DNA from: an uncultured Flammeovirgaceae bacterium
Lineage (GTDB): Bacteria > Bacteroidota > Bacteroidia > Cytophagales > Cyclobacteriaceae
DNA: 9,259 nucleotides
Assembly (NCBI GenBank): GCA_946886805.1
Contig: CAMPJM010000135.1
Location: 1-9,259 of the forward strand
Direction of reading: 5' to 3'
Shown one piece after another: positions 7,212 to 9,259 of the stretch; position 1 is the stretch's first letter, and the number at the start of each line of letters is the position of its first letter. A program made the translations under genes and the position numbers. Under the pieces are notes generated by a model that was given only the letters and a program-made list of their open reading frames with translations, had not been told where the DNA came from and made no database searches.

Positions 7212-8150
7212 ATGTTTAAAATATCCACTCTTCAATCTATAAAACCGCTTTTAGCATTTCTTTTGTTATTGATATGTCTGACACCGGCCTTATCCAATTT
7301 TAATGGGTCTACGGAAAATTTATATTCCAAAGCCGACTCTTTAGACAAAAAAAAGCTGAATAAATATATAGCAATAGCTGCAATTGGTTATAGTGGTGCT
7401 TTGGTTGGCCTCAACCAGGTTTGGTACAGCGACCATCCACGAGAAAGTTTTCATTTTTTTAATGACAATAAAGATTGGAAGCAATTAGATAAAGTTGGAC
7501 ATTTTTATAATGCCTTCCAATTAAGCCACATCGGCATCAAAGCCTTTAAGAGTACAGGCCTTTCTTCTGAAAAGTCATATTTGTGGGGAGGATTGTTGGG
7601 AGTGATGATGCTTACTCCAATTGAAGTTTTTGACGGCTTCTCGGCAGAATATGGTGCGTCCTGGGGAGATGTTATAGCAAATGCTTCAGGTTCCGCCGTT
7701 TTGTTTTCCCAATATTTGATATGGGATGAAGTGAGAATTCATCCAAAGTTTTCATTTTATCCCTCGTCGTTAGCCCAGAACAGACCTGAATTGTTGGGAA
7801 ATGGCTTGCACGAAGAAATCATTAAAGACTACAATGCCATGACATTTTGGTTATCTTTTGATATTTCCAGACTTCTGGGAGATCAAAATAATTTTCCCAA
7901 ATGGTTGAATATTGCATTTGGTTACGGCGGAAACGGCATGATTTCTTCAAACGATAAAACCAGCGAAGCTTTGGGTTATGACCCTTATCGACAATATTAT
8001 TTGGCTATTGATATTGACCTTTCCCATATCAAAACGGAAAGTAAATTTCTCAAAGCCCTGCTGTTTATGGGAAATATGATCCATTTACCCAGCGCCGCGA
8101 TTGAATTTAGCAGAAAAAAAGGTCTGGTATTTCATCCAATTCATTTCTGA
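7212..8150 (+). CDS. DUF2279 family exported/membrane protein
   Basis: I recognise this as the DUF2279 family, whose function is unknown. The ATG at 7212 gives 312 residues beginning with a signal peptide: MFKIS, a hydrophobic core at about residues 12-26, and a likely cleavage after ALS at residue 28. A TTG at 7182 would only add ten residues ahead of it. Family members are often called periplasmic lipoproteins, but the LLIC here has Ile before Cys, so a lipobox is not supported. Further hydrophobic stretches lie at about 52-70, 123-138 and 155-170. The conserved core contains DKVGHF (93-98), PIEVFDGFSAEYG (136-148) and SWGDVIANASG (150-160). This DK..HF, E, GD..AN..G pattern resembles VanZ-like membrane proteins. 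The C-terminal part (about 205-312) has alternating, aromatic-rich segments such as GYDPYRQYYLAIDIDL. It lies between the photolyase and Smr genes with gaps of 158 and 180 bases, so it may be its own transcription unit. Confidence 0.82.
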   Translation: MFKISTLQSIKPLLAFLLLLICLTPALSNFNGSTENLYSKADSLDKKKLNKYIAIAAIGYSGALVGLNQVWYSDHPRESFHFFNDNKDWKQLDKVGHFYNAFQLSHIGIKAFKSTGLSSEKSYLWGGLLGVMMLTPIEVFDGFSAEYGASWGDVIANASGSAVLFSQYLIWDEVRIHPKFSFYPSSLAQNRPELLGNGLHEEIIKDYNAMTFWLSFDISRLLGDQNNFPKWLNIAFGYGGNGMISSNDKTSEALGYDPYRQYYLAIDIDLSHIKTESKFLKALLFMGNMIHLPSAAIEFSRKKGLVFHPIHF

Positions 8151-8294
8151 TGAGGTATTGTATTAAAATTGGAATTATTGTCGAGGATGAAATAGATTTT
8201 CTTCCATAATGAATTTTACGGTGATAACTCTTTAATGATTCTCCAGTTTATGTTTCAGTTAAGATTAGAATTAAATATTATTTATATTAATTGC

Positions 8295-8301
8295 TAATTT
8301 G
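8295..8301 (+). promoter_or_regulatory. Candidate -7 promoter element for the DUF2027-Smr gene
   Basis: TAATTTG, followed by C, lies 29 bases before the ATG at 8331, in a 180-base gap. It resembles the Bacteroidota -7 element TAnnTTTG with one base missing from the spacer. No TTG is found at the expected -33 distance, so support is weak. The leader would be about 20-25 bases and AT-rich, with no Shine-Dalgarno sequence, as is common in this phylum. Confidence 0.3.
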
Positions 8302-8330
8302 CGTTAGAATAATATCAAAAGCGATAAATT

Positions 8331-9259
8331 ATGAAGATTGGAGATAAAGTGCGAGTAACAAAAGGGAAAGAAGAAGGATTTGTTACAAAAATAATTAATG
8401 AAAAACTTGTAGAGATAGAAATTGAAGATGGTTTTAGAATACCTGTTCTGAAAAATGAACTATCCATTGTAGCAGCCGAAGAGAATAATTATTTCAAAAG
8501 AGGAGAGGAGCCAACTAAAATACCTGAGGTGAGGCCAAAAGGTAAAACCGCAGATATAGGATTTTGTCTTGCTTTTCATGAAATTAATGATAAAAATTTG
8601 AGTGCGTTTATCATTAATAATACGGATTACTCCATACCTTATAGTGTTTATTACAATAGTGACAGCCATTTATCGGGCAAATTAGCAGGTTTTTTACTGC
8701 CCAAATCTTTCATAAAATTAGACGAATTAGATAGAAGGAATTTTGAAAACTGGCCAGAAATAGTAATTCAAGCGCTTATCTTTTCCAAAAGTGCGGATTA
8801 TATTCATAAACCTATTGAAAAAAGATTCAAATTTAAAGCATCCACTTTTTTTAAAAATGATAAAATAGCACCTGTTATCCTGAAGAAGGCTTATTTGTTT
8901 GAAATTGGAACAACTTCGGGAACGGTAGATTTTGAAAAGCTATCGTCAAAATTGCAGGAAGGTGTGGCGTCAAATGAGGCAATTGCAAATTTGGAGGGAA
9001 TAGACAAACCAACTTCAATTGTTGATTTACATATCGAAAAAATCTCAAAAGATGCATCTACTTTAAGTTCTTCCCAAATTTTACAAATGCAACTTCAGGT
9101 TTTTGAAAAAGCGCTGGACCTGGCTATCGCTGCTGGTATGAATGAAATAACATTTATACATGGGGTTGGCAATGGAATACTAAGGGAGGCTATTCATAAA
9201 CAATTGAGTAAGGAGAAAAACATTCTTTATTTTGAAGATGCACTCAAAGAAAAGTTTGG
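8331..9259 (+). CDS. DUF2027 and Smr domain protein, 3' end outside the window
   Basis: The open frame starts at ATG 8331 and gives 309 full codons before the window ends. The N-terminus (about residues 1-47, starting MKIGDKVRVTKGKEEG) looks like a small beta-barrel of the KOW/Tudor kind. A beta-rich DUF2027 region follows (about 75-195), then a linker, then a C-terminal Smr domain (about 228-309). The Smr signatures are VDLHIE (231-236, with H234) and HGVGNGILR (277-285), matching the family motifs LDxH and HGxGxGxLR. Smr domains occur at the C-terminus of MutS2 and in stand-alone proteins, where several are reported to cut or bind DNA or RNA. This protein lacks the MutS ATPase, so mutS2 is not the right name. 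The final residues FEDALKEKF resemble the ends of other members, so probably only about ten residues are missing. The substrate is unknown. Confidence 0.9.
   Translation, partial: MKIGDKVRVTKGKEEGFVTKIINEKLVEIEIEDGFRIPVLKNELSIVAAEENNYFKRGEEPTKIPEVRPKGKTADIGFCLAFHEINDKNLSAFIINNTDYSIPYSVYYNSDSHLSGKLAGFLLPKSFIKLDELDRRNFENWPEIVIQALIFSKSADYIHKPIEKRFKFKASTFFKNDKIAPVILKKAYLFEIGTTSGTVDFEKLSSKLQEGVASNEAIANLEGIDKPTSIVDLHIEKISKDASTLSSSQILQMQLQVFEKALDLAIAAGMNEITFIHGVGNGILREAIHKQLSKEKNILYFEDALKEKF

Noticed and set aside
7347..7354. A8 run forming an A AAA AAG slippery heptamer in the DUF2279 gene
   Set aside because: A -1 shift here meets a stop within three codons and would only destroy the product; it fits an ordinary Lys-rich segment after the signal peptide.
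8269..8292. AATTAA...TTAATT inverted repeat before the Smr gene
   Set aside because: Only six AT base pairs form the arms and the sequence is almost pure A and T, so chance is the simplest explanation.

Overview
This is an AT-rich, gene-dense chromosomal window that reads as Bacteroidota. The evidence is a very large TamB of the Bacteroidota type, a DUF2279 protein, a protein joining DUF2027 to a C-terminal Smr domain, little Shine-Dalgarno sequence before any start, and intergenic sequence resembling the Bacteroidota promoter form TTG...TAnnTTTG. A Cytophagales- or Flavobacteriia-like host is plausible, but nothing here fixes the order.

Layout. (1) Positions 71-1075, minus strand: tsaD, the catalytic subunit for the essential tRNA t6A37 modification. 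The 70 bases downstream of its stop hold nothing I can identify. (2) Positions 1079-5701, plus strand: a 1540-residue TamB-like inner-membrane-anchored protein, divergent from tsaD with only 3 bases between the two start codons. (3) Positions 5725-7053, plus strand: a class I CPD photolyase with all expected catalytic and electron-transfer residues, 23 bases after tamB and probably co-transcribed with it. (4) Positions 7212-8150, plus strand: an exported or membrane DUF2279 protein behind a 158-base gap that holds a short heptamer repeat and a good-looking promoter. (5) Positions 8331-9259, plus strand: the DUF2027-Smr protein, running off the window only a few residues before its expected end.

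These look like housekeeping and envelope genes rather than an accessory island. I see no transposase, integrase, tRNA or rRNA gene, CRISPR array, toxin-antitoxin pair or defence gene. The genes do not form one pathway: TsaD acts in translation fidelity, TamB in outer-membrane biogenesis or lipid transport, the photolyase in light-driven DNA repair, DUF2279 has an unknown envelope role, and the Smr protein probably acts on nucleic acid.

No previously undescribed multi-gene system is evident. The points most worth a second look are the VanZ-like residue pattern in the DUF2279 protein, the G8 tract in the middle of tamB where any one-base slip stops translation almost at once, the 3-base divergent junction, and two consecutive genes (tamB and the photolyase) that can only start at TTG.
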